Origin: Iamia sp038233335
GTDB taxonomy: Bacteria > Actinomycetota > Acidimicrobiia > Acidimicrobiales > Iamiaceae
Reading direction: 5' to 3'
DNA: 43,636 nucleotides
Assembly: GCA_038233335.1 (NCBI GenBank)
Contig: JBBSME010000007.1
Coordinates: forward strand, 1 to 43,636
The notes under the pieces were generated by a model. The model made no database searches and was not told where the DNA came from. It worked only from the letters and a program-made list of their open reading frames with translations. Made by a program: the position numbers and the translations under genes. Below, one piece after another: positions 15,601-22,606 of the stretch; position 1 is the first letter of the stretch, and each line of letters starts with the position of its first letter.

Positions 15601-16362
15601 CTACTCGGCCAGGTCCGGCTCGAGCTCCTCGATCCAGTCGAACAGGGGCTGGGCGCTGAACCAGCCGGCCAGGTGGGACCCGACCTCGGCCGCGGTGGAA
15701 CGGGCCACCTCGGCATCGATCGGTCGCGGCGTCCCGGCGGCCCGGGCGGTCAGCTCCACCTCGCAGGTGCGCTCCATGGTGACGAACCAGAACACGGCCT
15801 CGTCGATCGACTGGCCCACCGTGAGCAGCCCGTGGTTGGCCAGGATCGCCGCCTTGGCGTCGCCCAAGGCGTGGGCGATCCGCTTGCCCTCGGCCGGATC
15901 GTTGACCACCCCGGTGTAGTCGTCGAAGAGGACGTGGTCCTCGTAGAAGATGCAGGAGTCCTGGGTGAGCGGGTCGAGGGGCCGGTGCAGGGTGGAGAAG
16001 GCCCGGCCGAACCGGGAGTGGGAGTGGGCCGCAGCGACCACGTCGGGTCGGGCCGCGTGAACCTGGGAGTGGATGGCGAAGGCCGCCCGGTTCACCGGCC
16101 AGGTCCCTTCCACCACCTCGCCGTCGTCGTCCACCAAGAGCAGGTCCGAGGCCCGGATCTGCTTGAAGCTCATCCCGAAGGGGTTGACCCAGAAGTGGTC
16201 AGGCCGCTCAGGGTCGCGGGCGGTGATGTGGCCGGCCACGCCTTCGTCGAACCCGAGGCGCCCGAAGATCCGGAACGCGGCCGCCAGCCGCCGCTTGCGG
16301 TGCTCTCGCTCCTCGGCGGGCGTGCGGTCGACGAAGGGCTGGTGCGGGGTGCGGGTGCTCAT
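15601..16362 (-). CDS. Class II aldolase/adducin family protein
   Basis: A 253-residue metal-dependent aldolase-type protein. Zinc-binding histidines are visible in AAAHSHSRFGR (His113, His115) and LANHGLLTVG (His177). The N-terminal family pattern GVAGHITARDP near 41-51 and NPFGMSF near 60-66 is clear. This adducin-like subgroup includes fuculose/rhamnulose phosphate aldolases and many proteins of unknown substrate; no substrate can be assigned. ATG 16362 is preferred over an in-frame start 8 codons upstream because GGAG lies 5 nt before it. A monocistronic unit is likely: an IS remnant lies upstream and a convergent gene downstream. Confidence 0.9.
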   Translation of the reverse strand: MSTRTPHQPFVDRTPAEEREHRKRRLAAAFRIFGRLGFDEGVAGHITARDPERPDHFWVNPFGMSFKQIRASDLLLVDDDGEVVEGTWPVNRAAFAIHSQVHAARPDVVAAAHSHSRFGRAFSTLHRPLDPLTQDSCIFYEDHVLFDDYTGVVNDPAEGKRIAHALGDAKAAILANHGLLTVGQSIDEAVFWFVTMERTCEVELTARAAGTPRPIDAEVARSTAAEVGSHLAGWFSAQPLFDWIEELEPDLAE

Positions 16363-16389
16363 GGAGGCTCCAACGGCGGGGGACACCCC

Positions 16390-16395
16390 ATGCTA
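16390..16395 (-). promoter_or_regulatory. -10 element TAGCAT of the aldolase gene
   Basis: On the minus strand TAGCAT at 16395-16390 would start transcription near 16383, giving a leader of about 20 nt that contains the GGAG site. Confidence 0.35.
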
Positions 16396-16443
16396 GGGCT
16401 GGCGGTCGGGTCGTCCCAGGGCTAGATGGATAGTTCCAAGGGG

Positions 16444-16685
16444 TCAGTGGTCGTAGGCGAGGAGTGAGCGGGCGGGACCGGGTTGGGCGGTGGTCTCGTT
16501 GTGCCAGATGGCGGCGGTGAGGGCGAGGATCCGCTGCAGCACGCTGGTCCAGACGCCTGCGGGGGTGCGGCCGCCGTGGTGTTCGAGGTCGAGTTGGGCT
16601 TTGAGGGTCTGGTTGACCGACCCGATGATCTGGCGGAACGGCTTGAGGGACCGTTGCCGCGGCCGGGTCCGTTCACTGTAGGTTT
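16444..16685 (-). pseudogene. IS982-family transposase remnant (C-terminal end)
   Basis: About 80 codons read on the minus strand match the C-terminal end of IS982-type transposases as I know them: PFRQIIGSVNQTLKAQLDLE, HHGGRTPAGV, then LQRILALTAAIWHNE and the terminal SLLAYDH before the TGA at 16446-16444. The catalytic DDE core is missing; upstream sequence (beyond about 16686) becomes the promoter and coding region of another gene on the opposite strand. Just beyond the stop, ATAGTTCCAAGGGGT (16431-16445) may be part of an IS end, but I find no partner copy on the other side. The element is dead and truncated. Confidence 0.8.
16679..16684 (+). promoter_or_regulatory. -10 element TAGGTT of the zinc-finger gene
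   Basis: TAGGTT is followed by 7 nt and GTG at 16692. It sits at the broken edge of the transposase remnant, and a TTGCCG at 16654-16659 inside the remnant is a possible -35 (19-nt spacer). Confidence 0.45.
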
Positions 16686-16691
16686 CGTCAC

Positions 16692-17096
16692 GTGACGCAA
16701 CGTGGCGGCGACGATGGGGCGGGGGACCCGAGCCCCGACGCGCCCGCGGCCGACGCCCCGCGGCGCTGTCGCTGGTGCGGGCGGCCGATGGAGCCGGCGC
16801 GAGGACCGGGCCGGCCCCGGCGGTTCTGCCGCCAGGGCTGTCGCCAGCAGGCCCACATGGCCCGCAAGCTGGCCTCCGCCCACGGCCTGGGCGACGGTGA
16901 CGTCGTCGTCGACCGGGAGGCACTCGAGGACCTGCAGGGCGCGCTGTACTGCCTCCAGGCCGCCCTGGAGGACGTCGGTCGCGACCTGGACGAGGCCGAC
17001 GACGACCCCGCCGAGGTCCGACGGGCCCTGGACTGGCTCATCGACAACGCCCGACCCGCCGCCGCCCTGTGGATCGAGCCTCGGACGACCGGGTGA
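16692..17096 (+). CDS. Small CxxC-CxxxC zinc-finger protein of unknown function
   Basis: A 134-residue protein. After an Asp/Pro/Ala-rich start comes a treble-clef-like zinc site with Cys26, Cys29, Cys46 and Cys50 (CRWCGRP...RFCRQGCRQQAHMAR). A helical acidic half (residues about 70-115) and a conserved-looking C-terminal WLIDNARPAAALWIEP follow. Small actinobacterial proteins with this basic Cys4 motif are common but uncharacterised; nucleic-acid binding is a reasonable guess from the motif only. The gene begins exactly where the IS982 remnant ends, with its -10 in the junction, so the insertion may have replaced its original promoter. Confidence 0.72.
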   Translation: MTQRGGDDGAGDPSPDAPAADAPRRCRWCGRPMEPARGPGRPRRFCRQGCRQQAHMARKLASAHGLGDGDVVVDREALEDLQGALYCLQAALEDVGRDLDEADDDPAEVRRALDWLIDNARPAAALWIEPRTTG

Positions 17097-17145
17097 GGGT
17101 CGTCGGCCACCCCTCCTCGAGTCCCGGAACAACTTTACAGAACGT

Positions 17146-17204
17146 GCATTATCGGCGCCACTGGACGGCCCTTGGGGGGCCGTCCTCGGGCGCCGATGAA
17201 ATGC
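17146..17204. repeat. Long imperfect inverted repeat (hairpin)
   Basis: A nested palindrome: GCATT (17146-17150) with AATGC (17200-17204); ATCGGCGCC (17151-17159) with GGCGCCGAT (17189-17197); and GGACGGCCC (17163-17171) with GGGCCGTCC (17177-17185) around the loop TTGGG. Mismatches are a 3x3 internal loop and a 2-nt bulge. It could end transcription of the zinc-finger gene (50 nt upstream) or be a mobile palindromic unit, since its right arm is the start of the first direct repeat. Confidence 0.75.
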
Positions 17205-17412
17205 TTCGGCACTGCACTGCTCCTGGGAACGGGCCTTCCCACGTCGACCCGGGGCCTGCTCGGTCGCCGCCGGTGGATCCTTCGACACTGCATCCGCCCC
17301 CCGAACGGGCCTTCCCACGTCGACCCGGGGCCTGCTCGGTCGCCGATGAATGCTTCGACACTGCATCCGCCCCCCGAACGGGCCTTCCCACGTCGACCGG
17401 GGGGCAGTCTGG
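17191..17412. repeat. Three direct repeats of 74-76 bp
   Basis: Copies at 17191-17264, 17265-17340 and 17341-17412. Each begins CGCCG, contains a CTTCG(A/G)CACTGCA block and then the near-identical core GAACGGGCCTTCCCACGTCGA (start points 17227, 17303, 17376), and ends GGGGCCTGCTCGGT in the first two copies. There are no spacers and no stable open reading frame of protein-like composition. Together with the hairpin they fill the 320-bp gap between the zinc-finger gene and vapC. Confidence 0.85.
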
Positions 17413-17415
17413 GGG

Positions 17416-17844
17416 TCAGGGCGATGGGAGGAGGGTGACGTCGGCGCCGCCGAGGTTGGCCAGGCCGCGGTCGAAGGTGAGGAGCGGGCGTCCGTGGCGG
17501 CGGGCCAGGACGAGGAGGTGCGCGTCGGTGACCTGTCGGTGACCGACGAGCTCGGGGACGTCGGGGTCGGTCATCGACACATCGTCGTGGACGAACACGT
17601 GGGATGGTCGGTCTCGCAGGATTCCGAGGACTCGGCGCGCATCTCTCACTGCGACCGGTGCGGGCAGGACCTTCGGGTTCGACGACACCCGGACGAAGCC
17701 GCTCTCGGTCACTGGACACGTCGCCCATCCCTCGGTGCCGTGCTCGCGGAACCACCGGACCATCTGGTCGTGGTGCACGTGGCTGTCCCACACCGCGGCG
17801 ACGAGCGCGTTCACGTCGAGGAGCGGGCCCCGCTCGGACATCAC
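17416..17844 (-). CDS. vapC: VapC-family PIN-domain toxin ribonuclease
   Basis: A 142-residue PIN domain with the four acidic metal ligands in place: Asp10 in LLDVNAL, Glu47 in VTESGF, Asp107 in QVTDAHLLVLA and Asp125 in LLTFDRGLA. VapC toxins cleave specific tRNA or rRNA loops until neutralised by VapB. The ATG at 17844 overlaps the vapB stop as ATGA; a second Met codon follows at 17841. The 3' end abuts the direct-repeat block (4 nt). The pair lies beside an IS remnant, which fits an acquired module. Confidence 0.93.
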   Translation of the reverse strand: MMSERGPLLDVNALVAAVWDSHVHHDQMVRWFREHGTEGWATCPVTESGFVRVSSNPKVLPAPVAVRDARRVLGILRDRPSHVFVHDDVSMTDPDVPELVGHRQVTDAHLLVLARRHGRPLLTFDRGLANLGGADVTLLPSP

Positions 17845-18059
17845 TCGTCGAGGGCTCGACGGACCATCTCAGGGGTGATCGGTGCGGTTCCCGGCGGAAC
17901 GTGGATCACCGGCAGGTCGCCGTCTGTGGCCACCGCCGCCGGCATCAGTCCCCGCCGCAGCAGGTCGGACACGGCCGCGCCCAGGGAGCGCCCGGATTCG
18001 GCCGCCATTTCGCGCGCTGCCGCCAGCACGTCGTCGTCGAGCTCAAGGGTCGTCCTCAT
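17841..18059 (-). CDS. vapB: VapB-type ribbon-helix-helix antitoxin
   Basis: A 72-residue antitoxin. The N-terminal MRTTLELDDDVLAAAREMA is a typical ribbon-helix-helix DNA-binding motif, and the C-terminal half (PVIHVPPGTAPITPEMVRRALDE) would wrap the toxin. It overlaps vapC by 4 nt, the normal arrangement for balanced synthesis. Its start codon is part of the 24-bp inverted repeat 18059-18082, which suggests direct autorepression. Confidence 0.92.
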   Translation of the reverse strand: MRTTLELDDDVLAAAREMAAESGRSLGAAVSDLLRRGLMPAAVATDGDLPVIHVPPGTAPITPEMVRRALDE

Positions 18060-18082
18060 GATGCGATGATGCTATCGCATCA
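18059..18082 (-). promoter_or_regulatory. Inverted-repeat operator/promoter of vapBC
   Basis: TGATGCGAT-GATGCT-ATCGCATCA is a perfect 9-bp inverted repeat with a 6-nt centre that includes the last base of the vapB ATG. On the minus strand it also contains TAGCAT (18074-18069), a possible -10 element 9 nt before the start. Bound VapB would cover the -10 and the start codon. Confidence 0.7.
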
Positions 18083-18141
18083 CCTCCCACATCAGAAGGG
18101 TTGGGAGGCGCGTGGGGGGTGGCGAGTACGGTGGCCCGCCT

Positions 18142-19830
18142 ATGTCCCGCCGGATCGAGATCGAGCTGACGAGTACCCGCGACGACGGGTCCTGGACCTG
18201 GCGAGCTGCTGGGGCCAAGCAGCCCAAGGGGGTGCTGGACGGTGGCCTGCTGCCGGGCTCCCCCGCGGTGGGCGACGTCCTACGGGCCGACGTGGAGACC
18301 GGGCTGGACGGCAGCGAGGTCACCTCGGTGCTGCCCCCCAAGGGGTCCAGCCCCAAGCCCGAGCTGCTCGAGCTGGCCCGCCGCGACCTCTCCGATGACG
18401 AGCTGGTGACCTCCAAGCTGGTCGGCAAGAAGGGTCGCCGCGACCGCGATGGCGACGGAGACCGGCGCGGCGGCCGGAAGGGAGGCCGCGACGGCCGTCC
18501 CGGCGGCGGCCGACCCGGAGGGCAGGGCCGCGACGCCGGCCGGGGCAGCGAGCAAGGTGGGCGCGACGACCGTGGCCCCCGAGGAGACCGCAAGGAGGGT
18601 GGCGATCGCGGATCGCGCCCGGACCGGACCCGGCGTCCTCGTCCCGACGACAAGCCCAAGCCCAAGCGGCTGCGGGCCCGGCGCGCCCACCGCAAGGCCG
18701 TGCTTGACACCCTCGAGGTGCACGAGCGGCCCATCGCCGAGGAGGTGCTCCGCGGGGGCATCCCGGCGGTCCGCCAGGCGGTCGAGAAGCAGAACGTGGA
18801 GGCCCGCGCCGAGGGTCGACCCGAGGTCGATCCGGCCCAGCTGGAAGCGCTGGCCGAGCGCCTGCTCCCCCGCCTGCGCACCGCGGAGTGGCGGGATCGG
18901 GCCGACGCCGCCCTGGCCGACATGGATGAGCTCGACCTGCGCGACCTGCGCACGGTCGTGGTGGCGGCCGACTCGGCCGCCAAGGACGACGAGACCCGCG
19001 CTCTGGCCGCCCAGCTCAAGGAGGGCCTCGAGAAGCGCATCGAGGCGGACCAGGCAGCCTGGCTGGCCGAGATGGCCAAGCTCCTCTCGGACGGTCGGGT
19101 GGTGCGGGCCCTGCGGGTGAGCTCCCGCCCGCCCAAGGCCGGCGTGCCCCTCCCGGGCGACCTGGCCACTCGCCTCACCGCGGCGGCGTCGGCGTCGCTC
19201 ACCGCCGACACCCCCACCGACCGCTGGGCCACCGTCCTCGACGCCCTGTCCCTGTCCCCCGTCCACGCCCGAGTGGCCCCCGAGTCGGTGCCGGCGGAGC
19301 CGTCCGACGAGCTCAAGGCGGCCGTGGCCGCGGCCGGCGAGAAGGTCCCGCTGGTGGCTCAGGCCCTCGGGGTCGAGCCGGTGGCGGCCAAGCCCCGCCG
19401 AGGTCCTCGCCGAGGCGGCAAGGGTGGCGCTCCCAAGGGCGGACCCGCCCGCGGTCCCAGGGGCAAGGGCCCCGACACCCGTCCGGTCCCCCCTCCCCCG
19501 CCGGTGCCGGGCACCCCCGCCGACACCGCTGCTTCGCCTGAGGTCGCTGAGGCCTCGGCCCAGCCCGACACCGCCCCTCCGGCCCCCGAGGCCCCTGAGC
19601 AGCCGTCGTCGCCCGCGGAGGACACGCCCACCGGAGCCGCGCCGGAGGTCGCCGAGGCCAGCCCGCCGCCCGACGGCGCGCCCCCGGCATCTGAGGCCCC
19701 CGAGGCACCGACAGCGTCCGAGCCGGCGGACGAAGGCGCGACCGCGGCCGCCCCCGAGGTGGCCGAGGCCTCCGAGCAGGGCGACGCCACTCCCCCTGCC
19801 GCCGACGCCCCTGAGGCGCCCCCCGCCTGA
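18142..19830 (+). CDS. RG-rich low-complexity protein with conserved N-terminal and helical domains, unknown function
   Basis: A 562-residue protein. Residues 1-68 are a compact, beta-looking module (RRIEIELTSTRDDGSWTWRA...GDVLRADVETGLDGSEVTSV). Residues 97-185 are an Arg/Gly/Asp-rich stretch resembling RGG boxes. Residues about 186-412 are helical and charged. Residues 418-447 are a second Gly/Lys/Arg patch. Residues 448-562 are Pro/Ala/Glu-rich, with three degenerate repeats starting PEVAEAS at 466, 501 and 538. The RGG-like segments suggest RNA binding or condensate formation, but this is inference. ATG 18142 is preferred over 18112 because homology-like sequence starts there and TACGGT lies 9 nt upstream. 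I recall the N-terminal module in other actinobacterial hypothetical proteins but cannot name it. Confidence 0.75.
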   Translation: MSRRIEIELTSTRDDGSWTWRAAGAKQPKGVLDGGLLPGSPAVGDVLRADVETGLDGSEVTSVLPPKGSSPKPELLELARRDLSDDELVTSKLVGKKGRRDRDGDGDRRGGRKGGRDGRPGGGRPGGQGRDAGRGSEQGGRDDRGPRGDRKEGGDRGSRPDRTRRPRPDDKPKPKRLRARRAHRKAVLDTLEVHERPIAEEVLRGGIPAVRQAVEKQNVEARAEGRPEVDPAQLEALAERLLPRLRTAEWRDRADAALADMDELDLRDLRTVVVAADSAAKDDETRALAAQLKEGLEKRIEADQAAWLAEMAKLLSDGRVVRALRVSSRPPKAGVPLPGDLATRLTAAASASLTADTPTDRWATVLDALSLSPVHARVAPESVPAEPSDELKAAVAAAGEKVPLVAQALGVEPVAAKPRRGPRRGGKGGAPKGGPARGPRGKGPDTRPVPPPPPVPGTPADTAASPEVAEASAQPDTAPPAPEAPEQPSSPAEDTPTGAAPEVAEASPPPDGAPPASEAPEAPTASEPADEGATAAAPEVAEASEQGDATPPAADAPEAPPA

Positions 19831-19841
19831 GGACGCGCTCT

Positions 19842-19855
19842 TGACCGAGCGGTCA
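19842..19855 (+). promoter_or_regulatory. Palindromic operator TGACCG-AG-CGGTCA
   Basis: A perfect 6-bp inverted repeat with a 2-nt centre. It lies just upstream of, and partly overlaps, the expected -35 region (about 19853-19858) of the crotonase promoter. Sites of this shape are typical of TetR-family repressors of lipid catabolism; the regulator is not in the window. Confidence 0.55.
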
Positions 19856-19875
19856 GGTCCGATGCTGGCGTCGCC

Positions 19876-19881
19876 TAGGGT
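19876..19881 (+). promoter_or_regulatory. -10 element TAGGGT of the crotonase gene
   Basis: TAGGGT is followed by exactly 6 nt and the ATG at 19888, with no Shine-Dalgarno sequence. Confidence 0.5.
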
Positions 19882-19887
19882 CGGCGC

Positions 19888-20661
19888 ATGGTTGAGTACG
19901 AGCTCCACGGCCACGTTGCCGTCATCACGATCAAGCGTCCGGAAGCCCGCAATGCGGTCAACACCGCGGTGGCCGAAGGCATCGAGGAGGCGATCGACCG
20001 CCTCGAGGAGGACAGCGAGGCCTGGGTCGGGATCCTGACCGGTGGCCCCACCGAGAAGGGCTGGATCTTCTCCGCCGGCGCCGACCTCAAGCAGATGGCC
20101 ACCGACCCGGTGGGCATGTCGACCCAGAAGGGCGGCTTCGCCGGCTTCGTCCAGCGGGAGCGGACCAAGCCCGTCATCGCCGCGGTCGACGGCCCCGCCC
20201 TGGCCGGGGGCACCGAGATCGTCCTGGCCTGCGACATGGTCGTGGCCTCCCGCGCCGCGGTGTTCGGCATCCCCGAGGTGAAGCGCAACCTGGTCGCGGC
20301 CGGGGGCGGCCTCTTCCGCCTCCCCCGCAAGATCCCCCGCAACATCGCCATGGAGCTGGCCCTCACCGGGCGCCTCGACTTCCCGGCCGAGCAGGCCCAC
20401 CACTACGGGCTGGTCAACCACCTCGCCGACGAAGGTGGCGCCCTGGATCGGGCCAAGGAGCTGGCTGAGCAGGTCTGCACCGCTGCTCCCCTGGCGGTGG
20501 CCGAGAGCCGCAAGATCGTCATCGAGGCCACCGACCAGCCCGACGAGGTGGGCTGGAAGATGTCTAACGAGGGCATCGCCAAGATGTTCGGCACCGAGGA
20601 TTTCGCCGAAGGCCTCACCGCCTTCGCCGAGAAGCGTGACCCGGTCTGGAAGGGTCGCTGA
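19888..20661 (+). CDS. Enoyl-CoA hydratase/isomerase (crotonase) family enzyme
   Basis: A 257-residue crotonase. The oxyanion-hole segment FSAGADLKQM (61-70) and PALAGGTEIVLACD (103-116) are present. Both catalytic glutamates of true hydratases are retained: Glu110 and Glu130 (FGIPEVKRNL). It probably hydrates 2-enoyl-CoA in fatty-acid or other acyl-CoA breakdown; chain length cannot be told. A TetR-type palindrome and its own -10 element precede it, so it is likely derepressed by acyl-CoA ligands. No other beta-oxidation gene is nearby. A broken surface-protein gene begins about 30 nt after its stop. Confidence 0.94.
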   Translation: MVEYELHGHVAVITIKRPEARNAVNTAVAEGIEEAIDRLEEDSEAWVGILTGGPTEKGWIFSAGADLKQMATDPVGMSTQKGGFAGFVQRERTKPVIAAVDGPALAGGTEIVLACDMVVASRAAVFGIPEVKRNLVAAGGGLFRLPRKIPRNIAMELALTGRLDFPAEQAHHYGLVNHLADEGGALDRAKELAEQVCTAAPLAVAESRKIVIEATDQPDEVGWKMSNEGIAKMFGTEDFAEGLTAFAEKRDPVWKGR

Positions 20662-20693
20662 CCCGGGGGAAGAGATCCGCACGCGAGGTGTGA

Positions 20694-22114
20694 CCCGGCG
20701 ACGGCACCGGCGGCGGCATCCTGAACCTCAGCAACATCGACATCGCGGGCAACGACGCCACCGGCACCTCCGGCTCGGGCGGCGGCATCCTCAATGGTGG
20801 CACCGCAACGGTCACCGACACCATGATCGAAGCCAACAGCTCCAGCGGGCTGGCGGCGGGATCGAGGCCATTGCCGGGTCCACCACCGACATCTCGGGCG
20901 GGACCCTCTCGGACAACACCACCGGCTCCATGCCCGGCAACGGCGGCGGCCTGCACATCTCCGGGGCCGGCACCGTCTCGGTCGACGGCACCACCGTCGA
21001 CCGCAACACCGCGGCCAACGAGGGCGGCGGTCTTTGGAACTCCGCCGTCGGCTCGCTAACCGTGGCGGGGGCGACGATCTCCAACAACACCGGGTCGGGG
21101 CCGATGGCCGACAACGGCGGCGGCGGCATCTACAACGAGCCGAACGAGGGTGGCACCGGCGGCGGCCTCCACATCACCGGCAACGGCGGCGTGCTCATCG
21201 ACGGTTCCACCGTCGACGGCAACACCGCCGGCAACGAAGGCGGCGGCCTGTGGGTCTCCGGCGCCGGCGAGCTGACCGTGCTCGACTCGTTGATCACCAA
21301 CAACGAGGCCAGCGGCACCGACGCCGACGCCGGCGGTGGTGGCCTCTACAACGACGGCGGCACCCTGGAGGTCGACAACTCCGCGGTGACCGGCAACCTG
21401 GCCTCCACCGGTGGCGGCATGCTGGACGTCAACGCGGGCGACACCAGCCTCGACCAGACGACCGTGGCCTACAACGAGGCCGACGACGGCTCCGGGGTGG
21501 CCAGCCTGGGTGACACGATCGCCCTGGGGAACTCGATCGTGGCCGGCAACACGGGCAGCGACGAGTGCTCCGGCAACGTGGCCTCCGTCGGCGGCAACGT
21601 GGGCGGCGTGGGGTGCACCCTCGATGGCGAGAACGACATCAACGACGTCACCGACCCGCTCCTGAACGAGGACCTGGTCCCGACCGCGGAGAGCCCGGCC
21701 ATCGACCGGGGCCTCGATGCCAACAGCATCCCGACCGACCTGGTCGGCAACCCCCGGCCCACCGACGGCAACGGCGACGGCATCTCGGCCTCGGACTCCG
21801 GTGCCCTCGAGGCTCCCAACGTCGACCCCACCCCAGTCCCGCCGGGCCCGGACCCGGACCCGCCGGCCCCGAACCCCCCGGGCCCCAACCCGGACCCGAA
21901 CAACGGGAACAACGGTGGGGTCAACAACCCCGGCACCACCACCGGTGGGGTGACCAACGGTGGGACCACCCCCGTCGGCGCCACCAACACCGGGTCACTG
22001 GCCCTCACCGGTGCCACCGTCGGCGGCCTCCTGGCCCTCGGCCTGGCCCTGCTGCTGGCCGGCACCGCCCTGCGTACCCGGCGCAGCCCCCGGGCCCTCC
22101 GGGTCAAGAGCTGA
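20694..22114 (+). pseudogene. 5'-truncated, frameshifted sortase-anchored beta-helix surface protein
   Basis: The frame from 20694 encodes Gly/Asn/Thr-rich right-handed beta-helix repeats (GTGGGILNLSNIDIAGND) but has an in-frame TGA at 20691 and no ATG, GTG or TTG before 20823, so signal peptide and start are missing. Near 20852 the frame changes by one base: inserting one G at GGGCTGG-CGGCGGG restores continuity. The second frame then runs to 22114 with two internal repeats of about 75 residues (GGGLHI.G.G...DG.TVD.NTA.NEGGGLW). A Pro/Asn/Gly wall-spanning linker follows, then LALTGA, a hydrophobic helix and a basic tail RTRRSPRALRVKS. LALTG fits the LAxTG signal of class E sortases. It is probably a decayed adhesin or carbohydrate-binding surface protein, or an assembly-collapsed gene. 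Confidence 0.82.
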
Positions 22115-22127
22115 CCACCCCCTGAGT

Positions 22128-22172
22128 GAGGGCCCCCTCCCCCGGCGTCACGCCGGACGGGAGGGGGCCCTC
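22128..22172. terminator. Strong bidirectional terminator (compound hairpin)
   Basis: A 14-bp perfect stem, GAGGGCCCCCTCCC (22128-22141) with GGGAGGGGGCCCTC (22159-22172), encloses a second hairpin CCGGCG-TCA-CGCCGG (22142-22156). It lies between the convergent surface-protein remnant and the NUDIX gene. It is the longest perfect stem in the window. Confidence 0.8.
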
Positions 22173-22192
22173 CTCGCGCCGGGGCGGCGATG

Positions 22193-22606
22193 TCAGAGGA
22201 TGGTGTCGATCACACCGTGGTCGTGGAGGAGCTCGGCCAGGCCCGGGGCCAGGCGCAGCTCGGCCACATCGCCCAGCGGCACCCAGCGGGCCTCTGCGGC
22301 GTCGTCGCCGGCCCGGAGGGGGGTGCGGGCCATGATGTGGACCCGGAAGTCGAGGATGACGGCGTGGCGGCCCTCGTCGAGGATCTCGCTCCAGCCCACC
22401 AGCGCCCCGCAGGCGCCCTCCAGGCCGGTCTCCTCGTCCAGCTCCCGCACGACCGCCTCGGCGAGGGTCTCGCCGCCCTCGACCCGGCCCCCGGGGACGG
22501 CCCACGTCCCCGCGGCCGGTGGCTGGGCCCGGCGCACCAGGAGGAGCTCCTCGGCATCCGCCACGATGGCGCCCACGGCCACCTCGGGCCGCGCTCGCCC
22601 GCTCAC
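22193..22606 (-). CDS. NUDIX hydrolase (MutT-like)
   Basis: A 137-residue enzyme with a complete Nudix box: Gly40, Glu46, Arg54-Glu55-Leu56, Glu58-Glu59, Gly61-Leu62 in the G-x5-E-x7-REU-x-EE-x-GU pattern. Members hydrolyse nucleoside diphosphates linked to a moiety X (damaged dNTPs, sugar nucleotides, ADP-ribose); the substrate is not evident. The start is GTG at 22606, overlapping the GNAT stop as GTGA. The upstream open frame to 22726 is the GNAT gene read out of frame. Confidence 0.93.
   Translation of the reverse strand: MSGRARPEVAVGAIVADAEELLLVRRAQPPAAGTWAVPGGRVEGGETLAEAVVRELDEETGLEGACGALVGWSEILDEGRHAVILDFRVHIMARTPLRAGDDAAEARWVPLGDVAELRLAPGLAELLHDHGVIDTIL

Noticed and set aside
17191..17412. 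CRISPR array
   Set aside because: Only three copies, 74-76 bp each, with no unique spacers and no cas genes.
17135..17791. Protein-coding frames through the direct repeats (for example 218 codons on the minus strand)
   Set aside because: They translate the repeats and the antisense of vapC into Arg/Gly/Pro strings without a domain; the vapC frame is clear.
18280..20682. 800-codon minus-strand open frame opposite the RG-rich protein and crotonase
   Set aside because: It spans two plus-strand genes and their promoter, and is Gly/Arg/Leu low complexity. The crotonase is certain and the RG-rich gene has its own start signals.
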